From: Chloroflexota bacterium
GTDB lineage: Bacteria; Chloroflexota; Anaerolineae; B4-G1; DUEL01
NCBI GenBank assembly: GCA_014874475.1
Contig: JADBJJ010000027.1
Location: forward strand, 334,298-398,297
Direction of reading: 5' to 3'
DNA length: 64,000 bases
Under the pieces are notes generated by a model. The model saw only the letters and a list, made by a program, of their open reading frames with translations, did not search any database and had not been told where the DNA came from. Position 1 is the stretch's first letter. Every line of letters starts with the position of its first letter. Positions 17,366 to 25,360 of this stretch are shown here, piece by piece. The translations under genes were made by a program, and so were the position numbers.

Positions 17366-17901
17366 GACTGGAATTCCTCTCGGAGAATGGACATCAGATG
17401 GGAATCGTGGTACCGGCCCTCAAAGAAGGCGGCCTGGCGGCGTGTCCCCTCGTAGCGGAAGCCGACTTTTTCATAGCAACGGCGGGCTCGCGCGTTCTCG
17501 TCAAAGACCTCCAATTCCACCCGATGGAGATTCAGTTCCTCAAAGGCGAAACGGAGCATTGTACGGGTCGCGTCGGTCCCGTATCCCTTATCCCAGTGCG
17601 CTTTCTCCCCCAGGGCAATGCCGAAAATGGCCCAGCGGTCCTTCCAGTTGATCCGGAACAGACTGATATTGCCGATAGGCGCCCACTCGTCCTCTATCCG
17701 GGCCTCCACGACGAAGATGAAGACCTCCTGTCGCTGCTGGCGTTGGAGTATGTCCTCAAACCACTGCTCCTCCTGGGCAGAGGAAGGAGGCGTGTGCATC
17801 AATAGATACCGACGCACCTCCGGGTCGTTGAACCAGCGGACGAAGGTGGGAATATCGGACCGTTCCATAGCCCGCAGGCGGACCCTGTCGCCGTAAATCA
17901 T
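17356..17901 (-). CDS. GNAT family N-acetyltransferase (RimJ/RimL-like)
   Basis: 181 residues starting MIYGDRVRLRAMERSD, with the acetyl-CoA loop region ALGEKAHWDKGYGTDATRTM and the RimJ/L-type C-terminus (NLHRVELEVFDENARARRCYEKVGF). The start at 17901 is preferred over an upstream in-frame ATG because AAGAGG lies 7 nt before it and the upstream extension runs into rpsU. It probably acetylates an amino-terminus, polyamine or antibiotic; proximity to rpsU suggests, but does not prove, a ribosomal protein. Confidence 0.88.
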   Translation of the reverse strand: MIYGDRVRLRAMERSDIPTFVRWFNDPEVRRYLLMHTPPSSAQEEQWFEDILQRQQRQEVFIFVVEARIEDEWAPIGNISLFRINWKDRWAIFGIALGEKAHWDKGYGTDATRTMLRFAFEELNLHRVELEVFDENARARRCYEKVGFRYEGTRRQAAFFEGRYHDSHLMSILREEFQSWG

Positions 17902-17923
17902 GGTTGTGCCTCTTGCGAACGGG

Positions 17924-18130
17924 TTACCCGTATCTTTGAATGCTGCGTATGGTCGTCCGGCGGCTCTTGCGCAGTTTGGCCGCCTTCCGGCGCTTCCGGA
18001 GAATGGTGGGCGGTTCGTAGAACCGGCGCCGCCGAATCTCGGAGAGAATGCGCTCATTCTGGACTTTTTTGTTGAAACGACGCATCAGAGAATCTAGCGA
18101 TTCCCCTTCTTCAGCAACAACTCGCGCCAC
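17924..18130 (-). CDS. rpsU: 30S ribosomal protein S21
   Basis: 68 residues beginning at a GTG codon (18130) 6 nt after a near-perfect AGGAGGTG. An ATG at 18151 lies upstream of this SD and would read through it, so it is rejected. The sequence has the S21 core (EEGESLDSLMRRFNKKV) and basic tail (RKRRKAAKLRKSRR). S21 assists initiation by the 30S subunit. It is the first gene of an operon with a GNAT gene and yqeY. Confidence 0.93.
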   Translation of the reverse strand: MARVVAEEGESLDSLMRRFNKKVQNERILSEIRRRRFYEPPTILRKRRKAAKLRKSRRTTIRSIQRYG

Positions 18131-18172
18131 GCCCTGTTCACCTCCTCTCATTGTGGGATGACAGCGTTCTCA

Positions 18173-18200
18173 ATTATAACTATCTTCCAAAGGTTGTCAA
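18173..18200 (-). promoter_or_regulatory. Promoter of rpsU
   Basis: On the - strand: TTGACA (18200-18195), 16-nt spacer, TATAAT (18178-18173), both perfect consensus. Confidence 0.85.
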
Positions 18201-18213
18201 GTGCGGGTGCGCC

Positions 18214-18918
18214 TCACCGCAGTCCATGCCGTTCCAGCAGTTCATTGTCGGCCAGAAGCGTTGGGGTGGGGCCATCAGCGACGACGACCCCGCCGTCTAT
18301 CACCACTGTCCGGGGTAGAAGTTCCGCCACCAGTCCCAGGTCGTGGGTAGCGACCAGCATCGTCTGCGGGAGGGCCTGCAGGACCTCTGTCAGCCGTCGG
18401 CGGGCGCGGGGGTCCAGCCCCGCCGACGGTTCGTCCAGCAGCAGCACATCGGGCCGCATTGCCAGGACGGTGGCGATGGCGACCCGTTTTTTCTCCCCAG
18501 TGCTCAGATGGTGGGAAAGCCGTCCTTCAAACCCGTCCAGGCCCACCTGACTCAGAGCGGAGACCACCCTCTGGCGGACCTCCGGCTCGGGCAGTCCCGC
18601 GTAGAGGGGCCCGTAGGCCACATCGTCAAAGACGGTGGGGGAGAATAACTGGTCGTCCGGGTCCTGGAAGACCAGACCCAGACGGGATCGCAGATGGCGC
18701 ATGTTGCCATCGTGCAGGTCCTCCCCGAAGACGCGCAGGGTCCCCTTTCCCTTCAGCAGGCCGACGATGGCCAGCATCAAGGTGGATTTCCCGGCGCCGT
18801 TCGGCCCGACCAGTGCTACTTTCTCCCCCTCCATCAGGGTCATGGAGACACCCCGAAGGGCCTTCCGTCCGTCCGGATAGGTCAGATGAAAATCGCGAAT
18901 TTCAATCACCGGTCGCAT
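18214..18918 (-). CDS. cbiO: ECF transporter ATPase (CbiO-type)
   Basis: 234 residues. Walker A GPNGAGKST (~38-46), Q-loop VFQDPDDQLFSPTV characteristic of ECF ATPases, signature LSTGEKKRV, Walker B VLLLDEPSAGLDP and switch ATHDL. It energises uptake together with the CbiQ and CbiM products encoded just upstream. The complete operon order (fur, cbiM, binding protein, cbiQ, cbiO) indicates a Co/Ni (or related metal) importer. Confidence 0.93.
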   Translation of the reverse strand: MRPVIEIRDFHLTYPDGRKALRGVSMTLMEGEKVALVGPNGAGKSTLMLAIVGLLKGKGTLRVFGEDLHDGNMRHLRSRLGLVFQDPDDQLFSPTVFDDVAYGPLYAGLPEPEVRQRVVSALSQVGLDGFEGRLSHHLSTGEKKRVAIATVLAMRPDVLLLDEPSAGLDPRARRRLTEVLQALPQTMLVATHDLGLVAELLPRTVVIDGGVVVADGPTPTLLADNELLERHGLR

Positions 18919-18992
18919 CGTCAGGCTCGTCCGTGCCTCTTTGTCTCATATGCCATAGCCCCCAGTGCCCTCATTCCCAGGTTACCCTTGTC

Positions 18993-19799
18993 CTATTTGT
19001 ACAACCCATAGGCCGCGATCAGAATGACGGTGAGCGTTAGCCCCCAGCCAATGCCTGCCCGCCAGTCCATCGGGCGGAGGGTGGGGATGGAGAGCACCCG
19101 CACCTCGCCGTCGTACCCCCGGGCGACCATTGCGGCCCAGATGCGCTCGCTCCGCTCGTAGGCCCGCAGAAAGAGACTCCCTGCCATCGCGCCGGTCACC
19201 CGGGCCCGCCAGGCGATGCTCCTGCCGCCTCGCCCGTTGCTGGGAACCGCCGAGCGGGCTTCCCGCGCCTGCATCATCCGCCGGGCCTCGTCGGCCAGGA
19301 CGAAGAGGTAGCGGTACAGAAATCCGCCGACGGCAACCAGGAGACGGGGGACCTTCAGCGCCCGCATCCCCCAGAGAAGGTCGGGGAACGGGGTCGTCGC
19401 AGCCAGGAGCACTGCCGCCTGGACCGAGAGGTACGACCGGGCGACGATGGAGAGGAACCGTCCGATGCCTGCCTCGCTGACGGCCCAGGGTGTGCCGGGC
19501 AGGGGAAGGATTCTCCCCTCCCCCATGTCCCCCGGACGGGCGAAGACCACCGTCAGCGCCGCCAGCAGGAAGGGGAGGGCCAGAGCCGACCGTTTCTGGA
19601 CCAGCCCCAACCCAACCTGCGAAGCCAGGATTGCTGCCAGGATCAGCGCTTCCAGCAGACCGAAGATGAGCCAGGCCCGGTCGGGCGTGAGCGCAGCGGT
19701 CAGGATAAAGAGCACCGTCAACACCAGTTTGACCCGGGGGTCCAGCCGGTGAACCGGGCTTTCACCAGGTTGATACGTATCCAGCGCGTGGAGGTGCAT
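18993..19799 (-). CDS. cbiQ: ECF transporter transmembrane subunit (CbiQ-type)
   Basis: 268 residues, polytopic. The family pattern includes the N-terminal LDPRVKLVLTVLFILTAALTP, ALRSxxPR-like coupling segments around WGMRALKVPRLLVAVGGFLYRY, and ERSERIWAAMVARGYDG near the C-terminus. It couples the ATPase to the CbiM substrate component. It starts 18 bp after the metal-binding protein gene. Confidence 0.92.
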   Translation of the reverse strand: MHLHALDTYQPGESPVHRLDPRVKLVLTVLFILTAALTPDRAWLIFGLLEALILAAILASQVGLGLVQKRSALALPFLLAALTVVFARPGDMGEGRILPLPGTPWAVSEAGIGRFLSIVARSYLSVQAAVLLAATTPFPDLLWGMRALKVPRLLVAVGGFLYRYLFVLADEARRMMQAREARSAVPSNGRGGRSIAWRARVTGAMAGSLFLRAYERSERIWAAMVARGYDGEVRVLSIPTLRPMDWRAGIGWGLTLTVILIAAYGLYK

Positions 19800-19816
19800 C
19801 GTCCACCGAGACCAGG

Positions 19817-20800
19817 TTATTTCAGAGCGTCCACCATCGCAGTCACGTTATATCGCATCATTGCCACGTAACTCTCCGCCCCACTGCCGGGGCCGCCCAG
19901 AGAGCCGGTGTAGAGGGTAATCAGTCGGACTCCGGTATCCCGCGCCACCTGTTCCGCCAGTTTGGGATTGACTGTCGTCTCGGCGAAGACGGCGGGAACC
20001 CCGAACTGTCGGATGGTCTCTTCCAGTTCGGCGATCTCCCGGGCCGAGGGCTCCGAGCCGGGGCTGATGGGATACACCGTCGCTACTTGCTCAAAGCCAT
20101 ACCGGTCAGCGAAATAACCGAAAACGGGGTGATTGGTGACCAGTTTGCGGTTCTGCGGCGGAATCTGGGCCACTTGCTCCAGAATCCAGGCGTCCAGGCT
20201 TTCCAGTTCCGCCCGATAGGCGGCCGCGTTGGCTGCATAGAGGGGCGCGTTCCCGGGGTCCAGCGTGCTGAGAGCCCGCTGGATATTCTCCACCCAGACC
20301 ATTACATTCCGTACATCCATCCAGACGTGGGGGTCAACCCCTTCTTCGGGATGGGGGCTCTCTTCCTCCTTGTGTTCAGATTCCTCTTCGTGTTCAGAGG
20401 CCTCTAAAGGTCGGGGCTGGATACCCTCAGACACGGAGACGACGGGGACATTGCCCACGTTACGGAGGGTGGGTTCCAGGAACTCCTCCAGGCCCAGGCC
20501 GTTGGCGAACAGGACGTGGGCCTGGGCGATGGTGGTCAGGTCGGCTGGCCTGGGTTCATACGTATGCGGGTCGGCGCCGACGGGGAGGAGGACGGTCAAC
20601 TGGATGGCCTCACCACCGACCCGGGCTACCACGTCCCCGAGAATGGTCGTCGTGGCGACGACTCTGAGCCGCTCGCCTGCGCCCAGGGGCACCGGGGAAA
20701 GGGCCGGTGAGGCTTCTCCCGTGCCTCTGGAGGGGGCTGCCGGTCGGGCACAGGCGGCTAAAACCAGAAACATTCCAGCCAGGAGAATTGCTCTTCGCAT
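19817..20800 (-). CDS. ZnuA/TroA-like metal-binding lipoprotein
   Basis: 327 residues. Lipobox FLVLAAC (Cys17), then the cluster A-1 fold: VVATTTILGDVVARVGG, GADPHTYEPRP (metal His), HPVFGYFADRYGF (metal His), and VNPKLAEQVARDTGVRLITLYTGSLG. An acidic His-rich loop (residues ~135-155: HEEESEHKEEESPHPEE) is typical of Zn/Mn binders. It sits inside an ECF-type CbiMQO operon, but no ZnuB-type permease is in the window. A perfect 14-bp palindrome lies just upstream of its RBS. Confidence 0.9.
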   Translation of the reverse strand: MRRAILLAGMFLVLAACARPAAPSRGTGEASPALSPVPLGAGERLRVVATTTILGDVVARVGGEAIQLTVLLPVGADPHTYEPRPADLTTIAQAHVLFANGLGLEEFLEPTLRNVGNVPVVSVSEGIQPRPLEASEHEEESEHKEEESPHPEEGVDPHVWMDVRNVMVWVENIQRALSTLDPGNAPLYAANAAAYRAELESLDAWILEQVAQIPPQNRKLVTNHPVFGYFADRYGFEQVATVYPISPGSEPSAREIAELEETIRQFGVPAVFAETTVNPKLAEQVARDTGVRLITLYTGSLGGPGSGAESYVAMMRYNVTAMVDALK

Positions 20801-20810
20801 TGGGAACCTC

Positions 20811-20824
20811 TCTCAATATTGAGA
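20811..20824. promoter_or_regulatory. Perfect palindrome upstream of metal-binding protein gene
   Basis: TCTCAATATTGAGA is an exact 14-bp palindrome ending 11 bp before the ATG of the ZnuA-like gene and overlapping its RBS region. It is a candidate operator for a metalloregulator; the 200 bp between cbiM and this gene hold no other gene. Confidence 0.45.
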
Positions 20825-21005
20825 CGCGCAACGAAGGAAGCGCCTTTCGGCCTTTTCCGGCGCCGCTCTGTCTCAGCGCAGGCGCCTGCGGCGCGGGGCG
20901 CTTCACTTCGTGGCTGACCACGAATGGATTGACTTCCCTGTATGCTCTCGTCGCAGGGCCCGAGATAGCGGCCTGCGATCTGTGGCTTGCGACTTATGAT
21001 CGCTC

Positions 21006-21974
21006 CTAAGCCACCTGTTCTCTTCGGCGGAACAGCGCAGCCAGGCCGACTGCGATCCCATAGACAATGAGCGTTCCTACGATGCCCGCCGCGATGGTCG
21101 CCAGTGCCTCATTGGGGATACCAGGGAAGACGTAGTCCGGTATGACCTCGTAGAGAGGCTCCTGGGCCCGCTCTATGAAGCCCAGGTCTTCCGCGACCCG
21201 CTCCAGACCATCCGGGTGTGGGGAGGCCAGCGGGGAGAGCAGGGTCAGCACAATAGCAATGGCCAGCCCACCCCAAACCCAGCGCATTCCGGCGGGGACT
21301 GGTGCCCGTTCTGCCTCCACCAGGTCCGGCCGGGTGGTCAACACCAGTGCCAGTGCGCCCACGGTGATGAGCCCCTCGCCGATGCCGATGAGGGCGTGGA
21401 TTCCTGCCATCGCCGGGAGGGAGATACCGATGGGCGACGTGCCGGAGAAACCCAGTTCCATCGCGCAGGCAACCGCTGCAACCACGATGGAGACCCATGC
21501 TGCGACGAAGCCTGCGACCAGCGTGCTTCCCCTCCGGTTACCCAAAAGGGTCCGCACTCCCCGATAGAAACCGTAGGCGACGATGGGGCCGATGACCGCC
21601 ATGTTCAGGATGTTGCCCCCCAGGGCCAGCAGTCCTCCGTCCTGGAACAAGAGGGCCTGGATGGCGATAACGGTGGTCATAGTGAGCATCGCTGCCCAGG
21701 GGCCCAGGAGGATGGCGGCCAGTGCGGCGCCCAGGAAGTGGCCCGAAGTGCCGCCCGCGATGGTGAAGTTCAGCATCTGAGCGGCGAAGATGAAGGCGGC
21801 CAGGACGCCCATAACCGGCACCTGCCGCTCCCCCAGAGCCCTGCGGGTCCGCACCAGCGCGACCCCGATGCCGATGATGCTCAGTATCCAGCAGACAATG
21901 AGGACGCCCATGCTCAGAAACCCGTCCGGGATATGCAGAGGGCTTGGGGATGGGAAGATATCACTCCGCAGCAT
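21006..21974 (-). CDS. cbiM: ECF Co/Ni substrate-binding component CbiM with CbiN-like C-terminus
   Basis: 322 residues, polytopic. The CbiM hallmark HIPDGFLS is present but preceded by a 13-residue extension (MLRSDIFPSPSPL) instead of beginning with Met-His. The body contains AAQMLNFTIAGGTSGHFLGAALAAI (in parts) and ALLFQDGGLLALGGNILNM. The C-terminus (PDGLERVAEDLGF...) is a PDGLE/CbiN-like domain, so CbiM and CbiN functions are fused. The ATG at 21974 has a strong AGGAGG 6 nt upstream, which supports the extended start. Confidence 0.92.
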   Translation of the reverse strand: MLRSDIFPSPSPLHIPDGFLSMGVLIVCWILSIIGIGVALVRTRRALGERQVPVMGVLAAFIFAAQMLNFTIAGGTSGHFLGAALAAILLGPWAAMLTMTTVIAIQALLFQDGGLLALGGNILNMAVIGPIVAYGFYRGVRTLLGNRRGSTLVAGFVAAWVSIVVAAVACAMELGFSGTSPIGISLPAMAGIHALIGIGEGLITVGALALVLTTRPDLVEAERAPVPAGMRWVWGGLAIAIVLTLLSPLASPHPDGLERVAEDLGFIERAQEPLYEVIPDYVFPGIPNEALATIAAGIVGTLIVYGIAVGLAALFRRREQVA

Positions 21975-22007
21975 TGTAACCTCCTTTAAAATATCACTTA
22001 TTACGTA

Positions 22008-22457
22008 TCACGCATCGCGTATTCTATCTTCTATTTGCTGGCACACTTCGCAGAGGCCGTAAAGGGCCAGATGACTGGTGTCGCAGCAGAAGTGATACTG
22101 TTCCCGCAGGGTGTCCACCACAGAGGCCAGTAGGGCGGTATCGGCCTCCTGCGCCCGCCCGCAGCGGCGACAGACCAGATGGATGTGTGGCCCGTGCCGG
22201 ATCGTCGCGTAGACCACCCGGCCTTCGCCCAGGTCGGCGCGGGTCGCCAACCCGTGATCCACCAGCAGGTCCAGCGTCCGGTAGATAGTGGCAATGTTGA
22301 CGGCGCTCGTCTTCTGCCGTACAATTTCCAGGACTTCCTCGGCGGTCATGTGACAGCCACTGTGGGCCAGCGCCTCCACGATCATCTCCCGCTGAGGGGT
22401 CATCCGGCATCCCTGCTGGCGCAGTGCCGCAATCAACGTGTGGCAGTGGGTCATCAT
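22008..22457 (-). CDS. Fur-family metalloregulator
   Basis: 149 residues. Winged helix (MTPQREMIVEALAHSGCHMTAEEVLEIV, in parts; IATIYRTLDLLVDHGL), metal-binding GPHIHLVCRRCGRAQE and C-terminal CEVCQ Cys pair that would hold structural zinc. Could be Fur, Zur or Nur; position at the head of a CbiM/ZnuA-like/CbiQ/CbiO operon favours a nickel, cobalt or zinc sensor. The first Met (22457) is chosen; an upstream extension lies within the promoter. It is probably autoregulated through the repeat in its own -10 region. Confidence 0.9.
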   Translation of the reverse strand: MMTHCHTLIAALRQQGCRMTPQREMIVEALAHSGCHMTAEEVLEIVRQKTSAVNIATIYRTLDLLVDHGLATRADLGEGRVVYATIRHGPHIHLVCRRCGRAQEADTALLASVVDTLREQYHFCCDTSHLALYGLCEVCQQIEDRIRDA

Positions 22458-22473
22458 ACATTCTCTGGAAGGG

Positions 22474-22513
22474 GTTGCTAATGCAATTATATGCAACTGC
22501 AACAAATTGTCAA
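22474..22513 (-). promoter_or_regulatory. fur promoter with overlapping inverted-repeat operator
   Basis: On the - strand TTGACA (22513-22508), 16-nt spacer, TATAAT (22491-22486). A 30-bp interrupted inverted repeat (GTTGC at 22474-22478, GCAAC at 22499-22503, inner TGCA/TGCA) covers the -10 element, so a dimeric regulator could occlude RNA polymerase. It also overlaps the start of the divergent PIG-L gene. Confidence 0.65.
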
Positions 22514-23269
22514 GTGGGGCGGCCTGATTGGATTTACCTCTCCCCTCACCTGGACGACGCGGTCTTCTCATGCGGAGGGCAGATTGCCCTGCAGGCCCGG
22601 GCTGGGATGGTGGTCTGGGCGGTGACGGTCTGCGCGGGGAGCCCCGAGGGCCCGCTCTCCGATTTCGCGCAGTGGCTCCACGCCTACTGGGGACTGGCGG
22701 AGACGGACGCTCCGGCAGCCCGACGGGAAGAGGACCGGGCTGCGCTGGCCCTTCTGGGGGCGGTGGCGGTCCACTGGGATTTCAGGGATTGTATCTACCG
22801 GCGCGCGCCGGACGGCCGCGCTCTCTATGCGGACTGGGGTGGTCTCTGGGGGCCGAGGGCGGAGGAGGATGGAGAGATGCTGGCAGAACTGACCCGTCGG
22901 ATTGTGGAACTCCCTTCCTCTGCAACCCTCTGCGTCCCGTTGGGGGCCGGTCGGCATGTGGACCATCGGCTGGTCCGGGAAGCAGCGGAGCAGACCGGGC
23001 GGCCGCTGGTCTACTACGAGGACTATCCGTATGCGGGGGAGGCCGGGGAGGTGGAGGAAGCGCTGGGGGAAGGGGACTGGAAGCCCGGGGTGGTGGCGTT
23101 AGACGAGGCGGCGCTGGAGGCGAAGATCGCTGCCGCCCTGTGCTACCGCTCCCAGATAACCAGTTTCTGGGCCGACGAGGCCGACCTGGCGGCCCACTTC
23201 CGGGCCTACGCAGAAGGGGTGGGAGGGGGAAGTCCGGCGGAGCGGTACTGGCGGAGAATCCGTTCGTAG
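22481..23269 (+). CDS. PIG-L family deacetylase
   Basis: 262 residues. The zinc-site motif SPHLDDAVFSCGG is near the N-terminus and HVDHR supplies the second His; the fold matches LmbE/PIG-L N-acetyl-sugar deacetylases acting on GlcNAc-containing glycoconjugates or mycothiol/bacillithiol-type precursors. The ATG at 22481, with GGAAGGGG 6 nt upstream, lies inside the operator of the divergent fur gene, so the two are likely co-regulated or mutually interfering. The substrate is unknown. Confidence 0.85.
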   Translation: MQLYATATNCQVGRPDWIYLSPHLDDAVFSCGGQIALQARAGMVVWAVTVCAGSPEGPLSDFAQWLHAYWGLAETDAPAARREEDRAALALLGAVAVHWDFRDCIYRRAPDGRALYADWGGLWGPRAEEDGEMLAELTRRIVELPSSATLCVPLGAGRHVDHRLVREAAEQTGRPLVYYEDYPYAGEAGEVEEALGEGDWKPGVVALDEAALEAKIAAALCYRSQITSFWADEADLAAHFRAYAEGVGGGSPAERYWRRIRS

Positions 23270-23310
23270 GGCGGTGCGGAACGGAGGGGAGTGCTGCCAG
23301 AACGCTGCCG

Positions 23311-24948
23311 TTACCGGACTGTCAGGCTATCTATGCCGGTTTGCCCGTCCACCAGAGTGATACGGACCCGGTGGGTCTCCTGGCGCGCGGAGGAGAAGAG
23401 GCGCAAAGGTTCGCCGTGAACCTCCAGCCGCCGGGGCGCGTCGTCATCAATTTGCACCTCTATCGCCCCCTCTACGGAGCCAGGGGTCAGGGTCAGGGCG
23501 CGGCCTTCAAAGACGAAAGTCACCGTCGCGCCAGGCTCTGAAGCCCGACGGTAAGCCCCCAGCACTGCCGCCGGATCGCGGACGGTCTCCCACTCCCCGC
23601 TATAGGTCAGCGCCCAGTGGTCTTCCTGGTGGGTGCCGGGGTAGAGGGTGGGCGTCAGGCGGGCGATGTAGTCCTTCATCGCATAGTAGACAGGAAGCGG
23701 GGTGAAATCCGGTTCCGCCATGCGGAAGTAGTACCAGGCCTGATTCCGCTCCGCGTCCGAGGGGCGGCGGAAGAACCAGAAGTTGATGACGCCAACCCAG
23801 GGCCATTCCCGCATTGCGCGCTCGTAGGCCAGCGGCGCGTAGCGGGCCTGTTGCTCCAGGGTGACCTGCCCATAGGCCCCGAAGTGCTGGATGGTCGGGT
23901 CGCTGGGGATGGCGTTGGAGTTCATCTCGGCCAGCCAGATGGACTTGTGGGCGTCGCCATTGGCGACCATGATGTCCCGCAGATAAACGGGGCGGGCATA
24001 GGTGACGGCCCAGGGGCGCATCCGACGGTCGGTGGGGGCGGACCAGAGGATGTAGTCGTTGACGGCCAGGACGTCAAAGCAGGGGGCAGCGCCCGCATCG
24101 TACATCCGCTGGAGGAAGACAAACTCGTTCATCCCGGTCCACGCGCCGGGTCCGAAATCGTAGCCGATGGTCTGAGCCAGCGCGCCGGTGAGGACAATCG
24201 CCTCGGGGTCGGCCTCTTTGATCCGCCGGTAGGCCGTGCAGAGCAGGCGGGTGTAGCCCGCCGGGTCCACCGGCTGCTCCCCCCACTCGGGGTAGATATT
24301 TGGTTCGTTCCAGACCTGGTAGGCACGGATGCGGCCCCGGTAGCGGGAAGCGACGGTGTAAACGAAGTCGCCGTAGTCCTCCAGGTTGTCCGGCGGGGCA
24401 AAGGTGCCCCGGGCATCGCCGTCGGCGCGGGACCAGGCCGGAGGGTTGCTCAGCACGGCGATCATTTCCAGGCCGTACTGTTCGACCAGCGCGACGATGT
24501 GGTCGTATTTCTCCCAGGCGGAGCGGTAGGGGATGTGGCGCCGGTCCTCAAAGTCGCCCTTACCGTGAATCTCTATATCTTCCCAGGGGAAACTCTGGCG
24601 GATCCAGTGGAAGCCCGCTTGGGCGACCATCTGGACCGTCTTCTCCCGTTTCCAGAGTTCTACCTCTTGCTCCAGGAAGACGTTGATGCCGAAGGGGTTG
24701 AGGCCGGTGTGGGCGATCGGTTCCCAGGGAAGGGTACGGGGTTGGGCGTGGAAGGGGTTTCCGGCCAGCAACATCAGGGCATAGGCCTGCTTGAAGGGAT
24801 GCTCTTCGCCCGTCCACTCAAAGACGGGTTGGCAGGAGGCGAGGATGCAGGAGAGGAGGAGGCAAGTGGCGAGAAGGGAGAGGACAGGATTGCTACATCG
24901 GGAGCGGGCGGCAGGTTGAGGCGGATGGGTGCCGGGGTTTCTGTTCAT
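23311..24948 (-). CDS. Clan A glycoside hydrolase, lipoprotein
   Basis: 545 residues. The signal ends in LLLSCILASC (lipobox). A (beta/alpha)8 catalytic domain has the acid/base in YQVWNEPN and the probable nucleophile in IWLAEMN, as in GH5/GH39-like clan A enzymes. A C-terminal ~100-residue beta domain (from ~440) resembles a carbohydrate-binding module. It would act outside the membrane on a plant or microbial beta-glycan; the exact family needs a profile search. The start (24948) is the Met just before the signal peptide; an upstream in-frame extension overlaps the next gene. Confidence 0.85.
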   Translation of the reverse strand: MNRNPGTHPPQPAARSRCSNPVLSLLATCLLLSCILASCQPVFEWTGEEHPFKQAYALMLLAGNPFHAQPRTLPWEPIAHTGLNPFGINVFLEQEVELWKREKTVQMVAQAGFHWIRQSFPWEDIEIHGKGDFEDRRHIPYRSAWEKYDHIVALVEQYGLEMIAVLSNPPAWSRADGDARGTFAPPDNLEDYGDFVYTVASRYRGRIRAYQVWNEPNIYPEWGEQPVDPAGYTRLLCTAYRRIKEADPEAIVLTGALAQTIGYDFGPGAWTGMNEFVFLQRMYDAGAAPCFDVLAVNDYILWSAPTDRRMRPWAVTYARPVYLRDIMVANGDAHKSIWLAEMNSNAIPSDPTIQHFGAYGQVTLEQQARYAPLAYERAMREWPWVGVINFWFFRRPSDAERNQAWYYFRMAEPDFTPLPVYYAMKDYIARLTPTLYPGTHQEDHWALTYSGEWETVRDPAAVLGAYRRASEPGATVTFVFEGRALTLTPGSVEGAIEVQIDDDAPRRLEVHGEPLRLFSSARQETHRVRITLVDGQTGIDSLTVR

Positions 24949-24973
24949 ACAGCAAAATCCGCGCCCATTTGCG

Positions 24974-25342
24974 TTAATCTGCGTCCAATTCTTCTTCCTC
25001 ATCTTCGGCGGTGGGAAGGATGGGCGTGGCACCGCTGAGGTAGGCACGGACCTTTTCCCGGGCCTCCTCAAAGAGTTGGATGAGTTCTTCGTCCGATCCT
25101 TTGAAGCCAGCGATAGTGCGGCGGGCACAGGTACAGCACCCCAGGGAGGCCCGGTAACTGTCCATATTGCAAGTCAGACAACTGCCCAGTTGAATCATCA
25201 GCAAGGAGAAGCCCAGGACATCCTCATGGTCGTCGGGCAGTTGGGTCAGATGGTCAATGAACCGGGCCCATTGCTCGCCGCGCAGATTACGCAGGGGAGA
25301 GATGCAGCGAGGAGGGAAGAGGATTTCGCTATCGGGATACAT
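24974..25342 (-). CDS. Cys-rich small protein of unknown function
   Basis: 122 residues. A central Cys group (SCLTC, then GCCTCAR) could bind an Fe-S cluster or zinc; the rest is helical with an acidic C-terminal tail (EDEEEELDAD). Its last codons and stop lie inside a dispersed intergenic repeat (GACGCAGATTAACGCA). It starts 18 bp after the TPR gene with a GAGG SD. I do not recognise the family. Confidence 0.65.
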   Translation of the reverse strand: MYPDSEILFPPRCISPLRNLRGEQWARFIDHLTQLPDDHEDVLGFSLLMIQLGSCLTCNMDSYRASLGCCTCARRTIAGFKGSDEELIQLFEEAREKVRAYLSGATPILPTAEDEEEELDAD

Positions 25343-25360
25343 CTATGTCCTCGTAGAACC

